Origin: Mesorhizobium sp. 131-2-1
Lineage (GTDB): Bacteria > Pseudomonadota > Alphaproteobacteria > Rhizobiales > Rhizobiaceae
DNA length: 64,000 bases
Reading direction: 5' to 3'
NCBI RefSeq assembly: GCF_016756535.1
Contig: NZ_AP023247.1
Span: 2,790,501 to 2,854,500 of the forward strand
Under the pieces are notes generated by a model. It searched no databases. It had not been told where the DNA came from and saw only the letters and a program-made list of their open reading frames with translations. Made by a program: the position numbers and the translations under genes. Numbering within the stretch: the first letter of the stretch is position 1; each line of letters begins with the position of its first letter. Positions 50,282 to 60,759 of the stretch are shown here, one piece after another.

Positions 50282-53200
50282 TCTCCGAATTCTGCATCCG
50301 CAGGCCCGTCGCCACCCTTCTGATGTCGTTCGCTCTCGTGCTGGGCGGGCTGTTCGCCTACAAGTTCCTGCCGGTCGCGGCGCTGCCCAGCGCCGAATTT
50401 CCGGTGGTCAACGTCTCCGCCCAACTGGCCGGCGCCTCGCCGGAGACCATGGCCACATCCGTCGCGACGCCGCTGATCAAACAGTTCGCGACGATCGCGG
50501 GCATCGATTCCATCTCGACCACCAACTCGCTCGGCCAGACCTCGATCGCCATCCAGTTCGTGCTCAACCGCGACATCGACGCCGCTGCAGCCGACGTTCA
50601 AGCAGCGATCGCGCGCACGCAAAGATCGTTGCCGCCCGAGATGACGGCGCCGCCGAGCTATCGCAAGGTCAATCCGGCCGACGCGCCGATCCTTTTGATG
50701 TCGCTGGTCAGCGACACGGTTCCAATGACCGATCTCGATGCCTTCGCCGAGAACGTCATTTCGCCGTCGCTGTCGACCATCGACGGCGTGGCGCAGGTCT
50801 CGATCTTCGGCCAGCAGAAATACGCCGTGCGCATCCAAATCGATCCGACCGCGCTCGCCGCGCGCGGCATTTCGATCGACCAGTTGCAAACGGCGGTCGC
50901 CTCGGCCAACAGCAACACGCCGCTTGGCGTGCTGCAGAATGACAAGCAGCAACTGACCATCACCGCCAATACCCAGCTGACCGACGCGGCGGGTTTTGCG
51001 AATCTCATCATCGCCACCAAGGACGGTCACCCGGTACGGCTGGGCGATGTGACCCGCGTCGTCGATTCGGTTCAGACCACGACGACAGCGAGCTGGTATG
51101 ACGGCACCCGCGCGATCATCATGGCCGTGCAGCGCCAGCCGGACGCCAACACGGTCGACGTCGTCGACAAGGTCAAGGCGATGTTGCCATCCTTCCAGGA
51201 CCAGATGCCGGCGGCCGCCTCGATCAAGCTGCTCAACGACCGGTCGACTTCCATCCGCCAGGCCGTCGATGACGTGCAGTTCACCCTGCTTTTGACCATC
51301 GCGCTGGTGGTGATGGTGATCTTCGTCTTCCTGCGCCGCATCACGGCGACGATCATCCCGGCCGTTGCCGTGCCGATCTCGCTGATCGCGACGCTCGGCG
51401 CGATGTTCCTGTTCGGCTTTTCCATCGACAACATCTCGCTGATGGGGCTGACACTCGCCGTCGGCCTGGTCGTCGACGACGCCATCGTCATGCTGGAAAA
51501 CATCTTCCGGCATATGGAGGAAGACGGGCTCTCGGCCTTCGACGCGTCACTGAAGGGCGCGCGCGAAATCGGCTTCACCATCATCTCGATCTCGATCTCG
51601 CTGGTGGCGGTGTTCATCCCGGTGCTTCTGATGGGCGGCGTCATCGGTCGCATCTTCAACGAGTTCGCGGTCGTCGTGACTGTCGCCATCCTGGCGTCAA
51701 TGTTCGTCTCGCTGACGCTGACGCCGATGCTGTGCTCGCGGCTGCTTTCGGTCTCGAAGGCGGACAGGGAAGCCCACGGGGACGGCCACAGGCATGACTT
51801 CGTCACGCGCGGCTACGACTGGCTGCTGAGCTTCTGCCTGCGCCACACTTTCCTGGTGTTCCTCGTCTTCATTGGAACCGCGGCAGCGTCGGTCTGGCTG
51901 ATCCAGGTCTCGCCAAAAGGCTTCTTCCCGCAGGAGGATATCGGCCAGATATCGGTGACGACGATCGCCCGCCAGGACATTTCGTTCGACGCCATGGCGA
52001 AGCTGCAGGGCCAGGTGGCCAGCGTCTTCTCGCATTCGCCTTATGTCGATCATGTGGCCTGGTCGGCGGGCAGCGGCAACAACGCGCTCAACCAGGGCCA
52101 GCTGTTCGTGCAGCTCAAGGACAAGGACAAGCGCCCAGACATCGACAAGGTGCTCTCCGATCTGCGCAAGCAACTGGGTGGCGTGGCCGGCATCGAGACC
52201 TATATGCAGCCGGTGCAGAACCTCAGGCTGGGTTCCCGGTCGTCGGCCAGCGCCTACCAGCTCGTGGTTCAGGGCCTCGATACCGGCCAGACCGATATCT
52301 GGGCACAGAAGCTGAACGACGCGATGGCGGCCGACCACACGTTTTTCACCGATGTCACCAGCGACCTGCAGAACAATGCCCTGCAGGCGTCGCTGGTGGT
52401 GGACCGCGACAAGGCCGCCCAGCTCGGCATCGATACCGATACGCTGCGCTCCGCCCTCTATGGCGGTTTCGGCACCGACCAGGTCTCGACGATCTTCGGC
52501 TCGGCTGACAGCTACGCGGTCATCACCGAGCTCGACCCGAAGATCGAATGGTCGCCGGAGCGTATGCTCGCCATCCAGGTGAGGACGGCGAGCGGCAGCC
52601 TGGTGCCGCTCGGCGCGTTCGCCCATGTCGACCGCACGGCCGGCGCGCTCACCGTCAACCAGCTCGGCCAGCTTCCGGCGGTGACGATCTCCTACAACCT
52701 GCCGCAAGGCGTGGCGCTGGGCGACAGCGTGACCCGCATCGACCAGTTGAAGGAGCAGATCGGCATGCCGACAACGATCGGCACCAGCTTTGCCGGCACC
52801 GCCAAGACCTTCCAGGATTCGCTCGCCAACCAGGGCCTGCTGATCGGCGGCGCGATCCTGACCATCTATATCGTGCTCGGCATGCTCTATGAGAGCTTCA
52901 TCCATCCGCTCACCATCCTCACCGGCCTGCCGTCGGCGGTACTCGGCGCGGTGCTGGCGCTGCGGTTTGCGGGCATGGACCTTTCGGTGATCGCGGTGAT
53001 CGGCATCCTGATGCTGATCGGCATCGTCAAGAAGAACGGCATCATGATGGTCGACGTGGCGCTGGAGCTTCGGCGACAGGGCATGTCCGCCAAAGAGTCC
53101 ATCCACAAGGCCTGCCTGATGCGTTTCCGGCCGATCATGATGACGACGCTGGCGGCTCTCATGGGCACGTTCCCGATCGCGCTCGGCACTGGCGCCAGCG

Positions 53201-53442
53201 CCGAACTGCGCCAGCCACTCGGCGTTGCTGTGGTCGGCGGCCTGCTCGCCTCGCAGGCGCTGACGCTTTTCGTGACGCCGGTGATCTACGTCTATTTCGA
53301 GAATTTCTCGGGCTGGCTGCTCGGCTTCTCCTCGAAGAAAAGCCGGCCGTCGCCGCGGACAGACGAGCCCGCGGAGCAGCCCTCGCTGTTCGATCCGGAG
53401 GAAGGTCGAATTATCCAGCTCCAGAATGCCGCGGCCGAATAG
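50278..53442 (+). CDS. RND multidrug efflux pump (MdtB/MdtC-like)
   Basis: 1054 residues with 12 membrane helices and two large periplasmic loops. ISEFCIRRPVATLLMSFALVLGGLFAYKFLPVAALPSAEFPVV at the N-terminus is the RND start. The helix-4 proton-relay motif LMGLTLAVGLVVDDAIVMLENIFRHMEE carries the adjacent aspartates, and helix 10 has IGILMLIGIVKKNGIMMVDVALE with Lys. MdtB/C-type pumps export drugs and bile-salt-like compounds using the proton gradient. It is translationally coupled to the adaptor. A separate local regulator was not found. Confidence 0.95.
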   Translation: MISEFCIRRPVATLLMSFALVLGGLFAYKFLPVAALPSAEFPVVNVSAQLAGASPETMATSVATPLIKQFATIAGIDSISTTNSLGQTSIAIQFVLNRDIDAAAADVQAAIARTQRSLPPEMTAPPSYRKVNPADAPILLMSLVSDTVPMTDLDAFAENVISPSLSTIDGVAQVSIFGQQKYAVRIQIDPTALAARGISIDQLQTAVASANSNTPLGVLQNDKQQLTITANTQLTDAAGFANLIIATKDGHPVRLGDVTRVVDSVQTTTTASWYDGTRAIIMAVQRQPDANTVDVVDKVKAMLPSFQDQMPAAASIKLLNDRSTSIRQAVDDVQFTLLLTIALVVMVIFVFLRRITATIIPAVAVPISLIATLGAMFLFGFSIDNISLMGLTLAVGLVVDDAIVMLENIFRHMEEDGLSAFDASLKGAREIGFTIISISISLVAVFIPVLLMGGVIGRIFNEFAVVVTVAILASMFVSLTLTPMLCSRLLSVSKADREAHGDGHRHDFVTRGYDWLLSFCLRHTFLVFLVFIGTAAASVWLIQVSPKGFFPQEDIGQISVTTIARQDISFDAMAKLQGQVASVFSHSPYVDHVAWSAGSGNNALNQGQLFVQLKDKDKRPDIDKVLSDLRKQLGGVAGIETYMQPVQNLRLGSRSSASAYQLVVQGLDTGQTDIWAQKLNDAMAADHTFFTDVTSDLQNNALQASLVVDRDKAAQLGIDTDTLRSALYGGFGTDQVSTIFGSADSYAVITELDPKIEWSPERMLAIQVRTASGSLVPLGAFAHVDRTAGALTVNQLGQLPAVTISYNLPQGVALGDSVTRIDQLKEQIGMPTTIGTSFAGTAKTFQDSLANQGLLIGGAILTIYIVLGMLYESFIHPLTILTGLPSAVLGAVLALRFAGMDLSVIAVIGILMLIGIVKKNGIMMVDVALELRRQGMSAKESIHKACLMRFRPIMMTTLAALMGTFPIALGTGASAELRQPLGVAVVGGLLASQALTLFVTPVIYVYFENFSGWLLGFSSKKSRPSPRTDEPAEQPSLFDPEEGRIIQLQNAAAE

Positions 53443-53511
53443 TTCGACCTCAGCTTTCTGGCCCAAGCCGTCATGCTTGCGGCCACATGCCAGCGATTCT
53501 AGTCTGGGGTC

Positions 53512-54117
53512 ATGTCCCATGATCATGACCATGACAACGAGCTCGATCCGTTTGCGGCGCGCGTGCGCGCGCTGGAGACGATCCTGACCGAGAAAGGCCT
53601 GATCGATCCGGCCGCGATCGACGTCATCGTCGACACCTACGAAACCAAGATCGGGCCGCGCAACGGCGCCAGGGTGGTGGCGAAGGCCTGGACCGACCCA
53701 GCCTATGCCGACTGGCTGAAGCGCAATGCGACGGCGGCGATCGAATCGCTGGGCTACACCGGCCGCCAGGGCGAGCACATGCAGGCCGTCTTCAACAGCG
53801 AGGACACGCACAATCTCGTCGTCTGCACGCTTTGCTCCTGCTACCCGTGGTCGGTGCTCGGCCTGCCGCCGGTCTGGTACAAGGCGCCGCCCTACCGCTC
53901 GCGGGCGGTGATCGATCCGCGCGGCGTGCTGGCGGAATTCGGCCTGACCTTACCCACCGACAAGAAGATCCGCGTCTGGGATTCGACCGCCGAGCTGCGC
54001 TACCTCGTCGTGCCGATGCGGCCGAAGGGCACCGATGGCTGGAGCGAGGAACAACTCGCCGGGCTGGTTAGCCGCGATGCGATGATCGGCACTGCGCTGG
54101 CGAGGGAGCCCGAATGA
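53512..54117 (+). CDS. nthA: Nitrile hydratase alpha subunit, cobalt type
   Basis: 201 residues. The metal site reads VCTLCSC with Cys105, Cys108 and Cys110; the Thr after the first Cys is the cobalt-type mark (iron types have Ser). [23 protein letters not shown] follows as usual. The enzyme hydrates nitriles to amides in the cytoplasm; two of the cysteines are oxidised after translation. The N-terminus [10 protein letters not shown] is rich in His/Asp and may help hold metal. Its stop overlaps the beta subunit start by four bases. The flanking RND pump is a separate unit. Confidence 0.95.
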   Translation: MSHDHDHDNELDPFAARVRALETILTEKGLIDPAAIDVIVDTYETKIGPRNGARVVAKAWTDPAYADWLKRNATAAIESLGYTGRQGEHMQAVFNSEDTHNLVVCTLCSCYPWSVLGLPPVWYKAPPYRSRAVIDPRGVLAEFGLTLPTDKKIRVWDSTAELRYLVVPMRPKGTDGWSEEQLAGLVSRDAMIGTALAREPE

Positions 54118-54773
54118 ACGGACCGCAAGATCTCGGCGGGCAGATGGGGTTCGGGCCGGTCGCGCCCGAGAAGGACGAGCCCTATTTCCATGCCGCCTGG
54201 GAGAGGCGGGCGCTGGGCGTCACGCTGACCGCCGGCGCCATGGGCGCCTGGAATATCGACGAGAGCCGGCACGCGCGGGAATCGCTGCATCCGGCCGACT
54301 ACTATTCGTCGAGCTACTACCAGATCTGGATCAAGGCGCTGGAAGTGCTCCTGAAGCGCCACGGCTTCGTTACGGAGAGCGATCTCAAGGCGGGCAAGGC
54401 GGTCGATCCGGCAGCGACTCCCAAGAGGGTGCTGAAGGCGGAGAACGTGCCGGCGGCGCTGGCCAAGGGCGGGCCTTGCAACCGGCCGATCGCCACGCCG
54501 GCGCGCTTCAAGGCCGGCGAACGGGTGCAAACGAAGAATTTCAACCCGACCGGCCACACGCGGCTGCCACGCTATGCGCGCGGCAAGCAAGGCACCGTCG
54601 AGGCGGTGCGCGACAACTTCGTCTTTCCCGACAGCAATGCGCATGGGCGAGGCGAGAACCCGCAATGGGTCTATACGGTGGTCTTCGACGGCACGGAGAT
54701 CTGGGGCGAAGGCGCCGACCCGATGCTCACCGTGTCGATCGACGCCTGGGAAAGCTATCTTGAGCCGGCGTGA
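54114..54773 (+). CDS. nthB: Nitrile hydratase beta subunit
   Basis: 219 residues: [56 protein letters not shown] is a typical beta-subunit opening, [23 protein letters not shown] follows, and the SH3-like C-terminal domain has [72 protein letters not shown]. It forms the heterodimer with NthA, and conserved arginines contact the oxidised cysteines. It is coupled on both sides: a 4-bp overlap with nthA and 14 bp with the accessory gene. Confidence 0.95.
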   Translation: MNGPQDLGGQMGFGPVAPEKDEPYFHAAWERRALGVTLTAGAMGAWNIDESRHARESLHPADYYSSSYYQIWIKALEVLLKRHGFVTESDLKAGKAVDPAATPKRVLKAENVPAALAKGGPCNRPIATPARFKAGERVQTKNFNPTGHTRLPRYARGKQGTVEAVRDNFVFPDSNAHGRGENPQWVYTVVFDGTEIWGEGADPMLTVSIDAWESYLEPA

Positions 54774-55107
54774 AGACCTGCCGGCGGGCTTCGACGAGCC
54801 GGTCTTCGCCGAGCCGTGGCAGGCCGAGGCCTTCGCCATGACGGTGGCGCTGCACGACAAGGGGCTGTTTTCCTGGAGCGAATGGGCGGATGCCCTGGCC
54901 GCCGAAGTGAAGAGGCCGGATGCCGCAAGCGACGGCCACGACTATTACGAGCACTGGCTGGCGGCCCTGGAAAGCCTGCTGTCGGCCAAGGGCGTCGCCG
55001 GCAAGAACGATGTCGATGCGCTTGCCGCGGCCTGGGAGCGCGCGGCACATGCCACCCCTCACGGCAAGCCGATCCTGCTGGAGAACGATCCTGGGTCGAT
55101 CCCTTAG
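54760..55107 (+). CDS. Nitrile hydratase accessory (activator) protein
   Basis: 115 residues from a TTG at 54760, inside the end of nth[41 protein letters not shown] ... [18 protein letters not shown] matches the small activators (P14K-type) of cobalt nitrile hydratases, which are related to the beta-subunit N-terminus and help load cobalt into the alpha subunit by subunit exchange. The rare TTG and the 14-bp overlap probably keep its yield below that of NthA/NthB. A start inside nthB at an ATG is not in a sensible position. Confidence 0.88.
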   Translation: MSRREDLPAGFDEPVFAEPWQAEAFAMTVALHDKGLFSWSEWADALAAEVKRPDAASDGHDYYEHWLAALESLLSAKGVAGKNDVDALAAAWERAAHATPHGKPILLENDPGSIP

Positions 55108-55111
55108 GGTG

Positions 55112-56086
55112 ATGGCGACCAGCCAGACCCGGCTTGGATTTGGCCGACTACCGGTTGCAGACGTCTCGTCGACCTGCAACCATATGGTCATGATGGAAAA
55201 GTCCGCCGCGCCATGGCCTTTGCTGCAAATTGCGATCGAGCCAAAGAGGAGGGTCGATCAAGAGAAGCTGCTTGTCGCCTTGTCCGGACTTGCGGACGAA
55301 GGTCCCGAACTGCGCATTACACAGGACGAGGAATCCGGCCAGATAATCATCGGCGGCAGGGACGAACGCCACCTGGAGATCGTGGTCGGCCGCGTGATCG
55401 ACGAGTTTGAGATCGGCGTGAATGTCGGTGCTCCGCAGGTGGCCTATCGCGAGACGATCACCCACACCCGCGAACAGGACTACACGCACAAGAGCATATT
55501 CGGCGGCAAGGGACAGTTCGCCCGCGTTAAGATTGTGTTCGAGCCGGACTCGTACAACGCTGACTTCGTTTTCACATCCAGGATTGTCGGTGACGCGGTT
55601 CCGAACCAATACGTGGCGGGGGTCGAAAAGGGGCTGCGCAGCGTATTGTCGGCGGGGCCGTTTGCAGGCTTCCCAATGATAGGCGTCAAGGCGACCTTGG
55701 TGGACGGCGCCTGTCACGAAACCGACTCTTCGGCTTCTGCTTTCGAGATCGCCAGTCGCGCCTGCTTCAGGGAAGCAGCGCCCAAACTTGGCGTGCGACT
55801 GCTCGAGCCGATCATGAAGGTAGAGGTGGTGACGCCGGAGGATTATGTCCGCGACATTGCCAGCGACCTGAAGAGCCGTCGCGGCAAGATCGAGAGTCAA
55901 GAAACCCGGGGGATGGAAGTCGTCGTCAATGCGCTCGTGCCGCTCGCAAACATGTTCAAGCTGGAGGATACGCTCCGGTCGCGTTCGAAAGGGCAAGCGC
56001 GCGTCAGTGTCAGCTATGCCGGATACGTTCCTGTCCCCCTTCCACCCGACGATCGCGACCCGCCGGCCGCGATGGCCCTTGCCTGA
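55112..56086 (+). CDS. EF-G-like protein lacking the GTPase domain (domains III-V only)
   Basis: 324 residues from the ATG at 55112 (other ATGs at 55184, 55190 and 55193). Residues 35-108 resemble EF-G domain III ([33 protein letters not shown] ... [24 protein letters not shown]), 110-230 domain IV with [18 protein letters not shown] and the tip His202 in [12 protein letters not shown], and 231-310 domain V ([33 protein letters not shown]). No P-loop or domain II precedes it: the preceding DNA codes for the nitrile hydratase accessory protein, four bases away. The frame is intact, so it may be functional, for example as a ribosome binder, or a decayed fusA copy. Confidence 0.8.
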   Translation: MATSQTRLGFGRLPVADVSSTCNHMVMMEKSAAPWPLLQIAIEPKRRVDQEKLLVALSGLADEGPELRITQDEESGQIIIGGRDERHLEIVVGRVIDEFEIGVNVGAPQVAYRETITHTREQDYTHKSIFGGKGQFARVKIVFEPDSYNADFVFTSRIVGDAVPNQYVAGVEKGLRSVLSAGPFAGFPMIGVKATLVDGACHETDSSASAFEIASRACFREAAPKLGVRLLEPIMKVEVVTPEDYVRDIASDLKSRRGKIESQETRGMEVVVNALVPLANMFKLEDTLRSRSKGQARVSVSYAGYVPVPLPPDDRDPPAAMALA

Positions 56087-56254
56087 TCTCCACGCCGTTC
56101 GAATCCAGCCGAGACGCGATAAGATTTGTTCCCTTTACGTTCTTGTTGGCGCCTGATAATTTGAACCGTCGTAGACGCCGAGTTCACCACCGGCGGCGGT
56201 CGATATGGTGGCGGCTGTCTTGTCTTTCCCTCGCGAATCCGGTCTGTCGAGCCG

Positions 56255-57382
56255 ATGGAATTCTCCCCCCAACAGGACGAGGCTCTGAAAGCGGTCGCGC
56301 GCTGGCTCAAGGAAGGCCGGCCGCAGATCTTCCGGCTGTTCGGCTATGCCGGCACCGGTAAGACGACGCTGGCGCGCTATTTCGCCGAGCATGTCGACGG
56401 CCAGGTTCAGTTCGCCGCCTTCACAGGCAAGGCGGCGCAGGTGCTGCGCTCCAAGGGCGCAGTCAATGCCCGTACCATCCATTCGCTGATCTACAGGCCG
56501 AAGGGTGAGGAATCGGTCTCGGACGAGGTGACCGGCAAGACCTCGATCTCGCCGACCTTCTCGCTCAACCGGCAAAGCCCAATCGCGCGCGCCAAGCTGG
56601 TCGTCATCGACGAATGCTCGATGGTCGACGAGCAGCTCGGCCGCGACCTCATGAGTTTCGGGACGCCGATCCTGGTGCTCGGCGATCCGGCGCAGCTGCC
56701 GCCAATTTCGGGTGGCGGCTTCTTCACAGAGCACGAGCCGGATGTGCTGCTCACCGAGATCCACCGCCAGGCGCGCGACAATCCGATCATCCGGCTGGCG
56801 CTCGACGTGCGCGAAGGCCGCGAGTTCATGCGTGGCGACTACGGCACGGTGCAGGTCATCGGCAAGGAGGACGTCAACCAGGAGCTGGTGCTGAAGGCCG
56901 ACCAGGTGCTGGTCGGCACCAACCGCACGCGCCGGCGCTATAACCAGCGGCTGCGCGAATTGAAGGGGTTCAACGCCGACTTCCCGCAGGCCGGCGACAA
57001 GCTGGTCTGCCTGCGCAACGATCCCGCCAAGGGCCTGCTCAACGGCTCGCTGTGGAAGGTCATGACCTCGTCGCGCGAGACGGTGAAGCCCGGCATCAAT
57101 CTCCTGGTGTCGCCGGAAGAAGACGATCCGGATCGTGGTGTCGCCAAGATCAAGCTGCTCAAGGCCGCATTCGAGGATCCCGACGCGGAGATCCCCTGGC
57201 AGCAGAAGAAGCGTTTCGACGACTTCGACTATGGCTATGCGCTGACCGTGCACAAGGCGCAGGGCTCGCAGTGGAACGACGTCGTGCTGTTCGATGAAAG
57301 CTGGGCGTTCAAGGAAACGCGCCAGCGTTGGCTTTATACCGCGATCACGCGGGCGGCGGAGCGGCTGACCGTCGTCAGATAG
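56255..57382 (+). CDS. RecD-like DNA helicase / AAA ATPase (Dda-like)
   Basis: 375 residues of superfamily 1. Motif I GYAGTGKTT (30-38), Ia AAFTGKAAQVLRSKG, motif II VVIDECSMVD, motif III LGDPAQLPPISGGGFF, motif IV region LTEIHRQARDNPII and motif VI YALTVHKAQGSQWNDVVLFDESWAF...RWLYTAITRAAERLTVV are all present. It lacks the N-terminal part of RecD and resembles phage Dda and short RecD2-like helicases, which move 5' to 3' on single-stranded DNA. RecB/RecC genes are not nearby. It starts 168 bp after the EF-G-like gene; the stop is 12 bp from a convergent gene. Confidence 0.9.
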   Translation: MEFSPQQDEALKAVARWLKEGRPQIFRLFGYAGTGKTTLARYFAEHVDGQVQFAAFTGKAAQVLRSKGAVNARTIHSLIYRPKGEESVSDEVTGKTSISPTFSLNRQSPIARAKLVVIDECSMVDEQLGRDLMSFGTPILVLGDPAQLPPISGGGFFTEHEPDVLLTEIHRQARDNPIIRLALDVREGREFMRGDYGTVQVIGKEDVNQELVLKADQVLVGTNRTRRRYNQRLRELKGFNADFPQAGDKLVCLRNDPAKGLLNGSLWKVMTSSRETVKPGINLLVSPEEDDPDRGVAKIKLLKAAFEDPDAEIPWQQKKRFDDFDYGYALTVHKAQGSQWNDVVLFDESWAFKETRQRWLYTAITRAAERLTVVR

Positions 57383-57394
57383 GCCGATTTGGCA

Positions 57395-57799
57395 TCAGCG
57401 GCGACCGATCGGCCTGGCGCCGAGCCAGCGCCAGGCATCTGCCTCGTCTTCCGCCTCGAAATGCCGCAACTCGAAGGGCAGGGGCGCGGCGAAGAAACCT
57501 TGCGCGTAAGGCACCCAGTCGGGCTCACCGACCGCGGCGCAGCGACGGACATGCTCCAGCGCGTGGGCCGTGCCCTGCTTGACGGTGTCATCCAACACAT
57601 TGGCCCAGTCGACGCCTTCGTGGTCCACCATGCGCACCAGAACGTCGATTTTGGGGTGAAGCGCATAGGCCGCCTCGAGCAGGCCGAACAGGTTTTCCGC
57701 ATCGGCTGGCGCGACATGGCCGACCACATCGATGGCGAACAGCGTGTCGCGATCGGTGTCGATACGGCGGATTGCCGGCACGGCGTCGAGAAAATTCAA
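57395..57799 (-). CDS. STAS/SpoIIAA-like domain protein
   Basis: 134 residues. [107 protein letters not shown] follows the SpoIIAA-like (SEC14/STAS) family pattern, a small alpha/beta cytosolic fold that ends with a DExxAWxWL-type helix. The function is unknown; some relatives bind lipids or other proteins. It is divergent from pdxJ with 142 bp between, and convergent with the helicase gene. Confidence 0.82.
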   Translation of the reverse strand: MNFLDAVPAIRRIDTDRDTLFAIDVVGHVAPADAENLFGLLEAAYALHPKIDVLVRMVDHEGVDWANVLDDTVKQGTAHALEHVRRCAAVGEPDWVPYAQGFFAAPLPFELRHFEAEDEADAWRWLGARPIGRR

Positions 57800-57941
57800 G
57801 GCGCTATTCCATTGCTGGACATCGTTCCTCCCACTGGAACACCCGAAACCCTCTGTCTGTTCCCGCCAAAGACGCTATAGATGCGCGCGATCCGTGCCGG
57901 GGTTGCCTCTCGGCCGCCCAGAAGGAGCCAGACCCGAAGCC

Positions 57942-58682
57942 ATGCCCGCCAAGCTCTCCGTGAACCTCAACGCCATCGCCATGCTGCGCAACCGCCGCGA
58001 CCTGCCGTGGCCGAGCGTCATCGGGCTCGGGCGTATCGCCCTTGCCGCCGGCGCGCATGGGCTGACCGTGCATCCGCGACCCGACGAACGGCACACGCGG
58101 CGCACGGACCTGCCTCAGATCAGGGCGCTGATCGACGACGAGTTCCCGAAAGCGGAATTCAACATCGAGGGCCACCCCACCGAGGAGTTCCTGGCGCTTG
58201 TGGAACAGCACCAGCCTGACCAGGTGACCTTGGTGCCGGACGATCCGAGCCAGGCGACGTCGGACCATGGCTGGAACTTCATCGCCGACGCGGCGTTCCT
58301 CACTCCGATCGTCAAGCGGCTGAAGAAGGGGGGCTTTCGCGTGTCACTGTTCTCCGATTCGGATCCCGGTGGCATCAATGCCGCCCGCGACACCGGCGCC
58401 GACCGTGTCGAGCTCTATACCGGCCCCTACGGCAGTTGCCATTCCGATTCCGCAAAGGCGGCCAAAGAGCTGGAAAGATTGGGAAAAACCGCCGATGCGG
58501 CGTTTGCCGCCGGGCTGCAGGTCAATGCCGGGCACGACCTGACGGTGGACAATCTGCCGGCGCTGGCCAGGCGCATTCCGGCATTGGCCGAAGTGTCAAT
58601 CGGACACGGGTTGACAGCCGATGCGTTGGAGTATGGCATGGCCGGAACGGTGGGGCGGTTCCTCGGGGCTTGCGGGTGGTAG
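57942..58682 (+). CDS. pdxJ: Pyridoxine 5'-phosphate synthase
   Basis: 246 residues, family length. [55 protein letters not shown] includes the conserved HPRPDxRHI/T motif; [33 protein letters not shown] and [15 protein letters not shown] follow. It condenses 1-deoxyxylulose 5-phosphate with 3-amino-2-oxopropyl phosphate to form pyridoxine phosphate. The ATG at 57942 follows AGAAGGAG; the longer frame from 57732 overlaps a gene on the other strand. Confidence 0.96.
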   Translation: MPAKLSVNLNAIAMLRNRRDLPWPSVIGLGRIALAAGAHGLTVHPRPDERHTRRTDLPQIRALIDDEFPKAEFNIEGHPTEEFLALVEQHQPDQVTLVPDDPSQATSDHGWNFIADAAFLTPIVKRLKKGGFRVSLFSDSDPGGINAARDTGADRVELYTGPYGSCHSDSAKAAKELERLGKTADAAFAAGLQVNAGHDLTVDNLPALARRIPALAEVSIGHGLTADALEYGMAGTVGRFLGACGW

Positions 58683-58785
58683 AGAGGCTAGCCTCGCGTT
58701 GCCGGCATGGGAGCCATTACGCGACGGCACTTGATATTGCATCGCAGCAAGCGTAGAGCACCGCGCGTTTATCGGAGTGTCGTTT

Positions 58786-60705
58786 ATGGCCCTTGCCAAC
58801 ACTGGTAGTGAGGCAGAACCCGTCGACCAATCGAGCCATCCAGAAATCGAGCAGCACAGCACCAAGGTTCTGATGCTGGGCGCACTGGGTGTCGTCTATG
58901 GCGATATCGGCACCAGCCCGATCTACGCGTTCCGCGAGGCGCTGGTGGCGTCGTCGGGCGGCGAAGTCGCTGAGCGCGGCGACATTCTCGGCGTCCTGTC
59001 GCTGATCATCTGGTCGCTGACCATCATCGTCACCATCAAATACATCATGTTCGTGCTGAGGGCCGACAACCGCGGCGAGGGCGGGGTGCTGTCGCTGATG
59101 GCGCTGGCGCGCGGCAGCTTCCCGACGCGGTCGGCAATCATCCTCGGCGTCGGCATTGTCGGCGCTTCGCTGTTTTTCGGCGATGCGGTGATTACGCCGG
59201 CGATCTCGGTGCTGTCGGCGGTCGAGGGCATGAACGTCGTAACTCCCGCGTTCCAGCCCTATGTGGTGCCGCTGACGCTGGTCATCTTGGCGATCCTGTT
59301 TTCGGTGCAGCGGTTCGGCACTGGCGGTGTCGCGTTGATCTTCGGCCCGATCACCGCGGTCTGGTTCCTGGCGATCGGCCTGTCCGGCCTCAACCACATC
59401 ATCGACGATCCCGAGATACTGCTGGCGGTCAGCCCGCATTACATCGTCGCCTTCCTGATCCATTCGCCCGATGTGGCCTTCGTCACCATCGGCGCCATCT
59501 TCCTTGCCGTCACAGGCGCCGAGGCGCTCTATGCCGACCTCGGCCATTTCGGCCGCAAGCCGATCGTGCTCGCCTGGCTGGCGATCGTTTTTCCATGCCT
59601 GCTGCTCAACTATGCGGGGCAAGGCGCCTTCGTGCTGGCGAAGAACGGCGTTGTCGGCCATCCATTTTTCGAAATGAACGAGGGCTGGACGCTGATCCCG
59701 ATGGTGGTGCTGGCGACCGCTGCGACCGTGATCGCCAGCCAGGCGGTGATCTCCGGCGCCTTTTCGCTGACCAGGCAAGCGGTGCAGCTCAACATGCTGC
59801 CCAGACTCGAGATCCTGCACACGTCGGAAAAGCAGTCCGGGCAGATCTACATGCCGCGCGTCAATCTGCTGCTGGCACTGGTGGTGATGCTTTTGGTGGT
59901 CGGCTTCGGCGAATCCAGCAAGCTCGCCTCGGCCTACGGCATCTCGGTGACCGGCAACATGCTGGTGACGACGGTGCTGCTCTACGTCGTCATGTCGCGC
60001 ATCTGGAAATGGCAGTCGTGGCTGGCAATCAGCCTGACGGCGCTGTTCGCCTTCATCGACATCGGCTTTTTCGCCTCCAACATCGTCAAGGTGTTCGAGG
60101 GCGGTTGGGCGTCGTTGGCCGTAGCTTTCGCAATCATCATGGCCATGTGGACCTGGGTGCGCGGCAGCCGCTATCTCTTCGACAAGACGCGCCGCAACGA
60201 GATCCCGCTCGATTTCCTGGCCGGCAATCTGTTGAAGAAGAAGCCGCAGCTGGTGTCCGGCACGGCCGTGTTTCTGACCAGCGATCCGCTGAGCGCGCCG
60301 ACCGCGCTGATGCACAGCCTCAAGCACTACAAGGTGCTGCACGAGCAGAACGTCATCCTGTCGGTGGTGACGGCGCCGCAGCCGGTGGTGCCCGACAGCG
60401 ACCGCGTCAAGATGGAGACGGTCAACGAGCTGTTCATGCGGGTGACGCTGACCTTCGGCTATATGGAGCAGCCCAACATTCCGCGCGCGCTTGCCATCTG
60501 CCGCAAGCAGGGCTGGAAGTTCGACATCATGACGACGTCCTTCTTCCTGTCGCGGCGCTCTCTCAAGGCCTCGCCCAATTCCGGCATGCCTCTTTGGCAG
60601 GATCGGCTGTTCATCGGCCTGGCCCGCACGGCGGCCGATGCGACAGAGTATTTCCAGATTCCCACGGGCCGGGTCGTGGAGATCGGCACGCAGGTGGCGA
60701 TTTAG
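58786..60705 (+). CDS. kup: Low-affinity potassium transport system protein Kup
   Basis: 639 residues with 12 membrane helices and a C-terminal cytosolic part of about 180 residues. The opening [25 protein letters not shown] is the KUP hallmark; [29 protein letters not shown] segments ([25 protein letters not shown] near 128) and [14 protein letters not shown] confirm it. It imports potassium with protons and matters at low pH. The ATG at 58786 has GGAG eight bases ahead; a GTG three codons upstream is an alternative. A hairpin terminator follows. Confidence 0.95.
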   Translation: MALANTGSEAEPVDQSSHPEIEQHSTKVLMLGALGVVYGDIGTSPIYAFREALVASSGGEVAERGDILGVLSLIIWSLTIIVTIKYIMFVLRADNRGEGGVLSLMALARGSFPTRSAIILGVGIVGASLFFGDAVITPAISVLSAVEGMNVVTPAFQPYVVPLTLVILAILFSVQRFGTGGVALIFGPITAVWFLAIGLSGLNHIIDDPEILLAVSPHYIVAFLIHSPDVAFVTIGAIFLAVTGAEALYADLGHFGRKPIVLAWLAIVFPCLLLNYAGQGAFVLAKNGVVGHPFFEMNEGWTLIPMVVLATAATVIASQAVISGAFSLTRQAVQLNMLPRLEILHTSEKQSGQIYMPRVNLLLALVVMLLVVGFGESSKLASAYGISVTGNMLVTTVLLYVVMSRIWKWQSWLAISLTALFAFIDIGFFASNIVKVFEGGWASLAVAFAIIMAMWTWVRGSRYLFDKTRRNEIPLDFLAGNLLKKKPQLVSGTAVFLTSDPLSAPTALMHSLKHYKVLHEQNVILSVVTAPQPVVPDSDRVKMETVNELFMRVTLTFGYMEQPNIPRALAICRKQGWKFDIMTTSFFLSRRSLKASPNSGMPLWQDRLFIGLARTAADATEYFQIPTGRVVEIGTQVAI

Positions 60706-60715
60706 TAGCGTCGCA

Positions 60716-60741
60716 AAGGCCGTGCCGCGCGGCACGGCCTT
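60716..60741. terminator. Terminator between convergent kup and qorB-like genes
   Basis: Perfect 11-bp stem AAGGCCGTGCC / GGCACGGCCTT (60716-60726, 60731-60741) with loop GCGC. The A/T ends of the stem let it work in both directions, although there is no long T run. Confidence 0.72.
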
Positions 60742-60759
60742 CGCACAGAATGCGTCGCC

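Noticed and set aside
51697..53811. 704-codon minus-strand frame opposite the RND pump and nthA
   Set aside because: A shadow of the pump gene's codon bias; rich in His/Arg/Asp with no family pattern, while the plus frame is clearly an RND transporter.
58717..60735. 672-codon minus-strand frame opposite kup
   Set aside because: Same cause; the plus strand encodes all KUP signatures.
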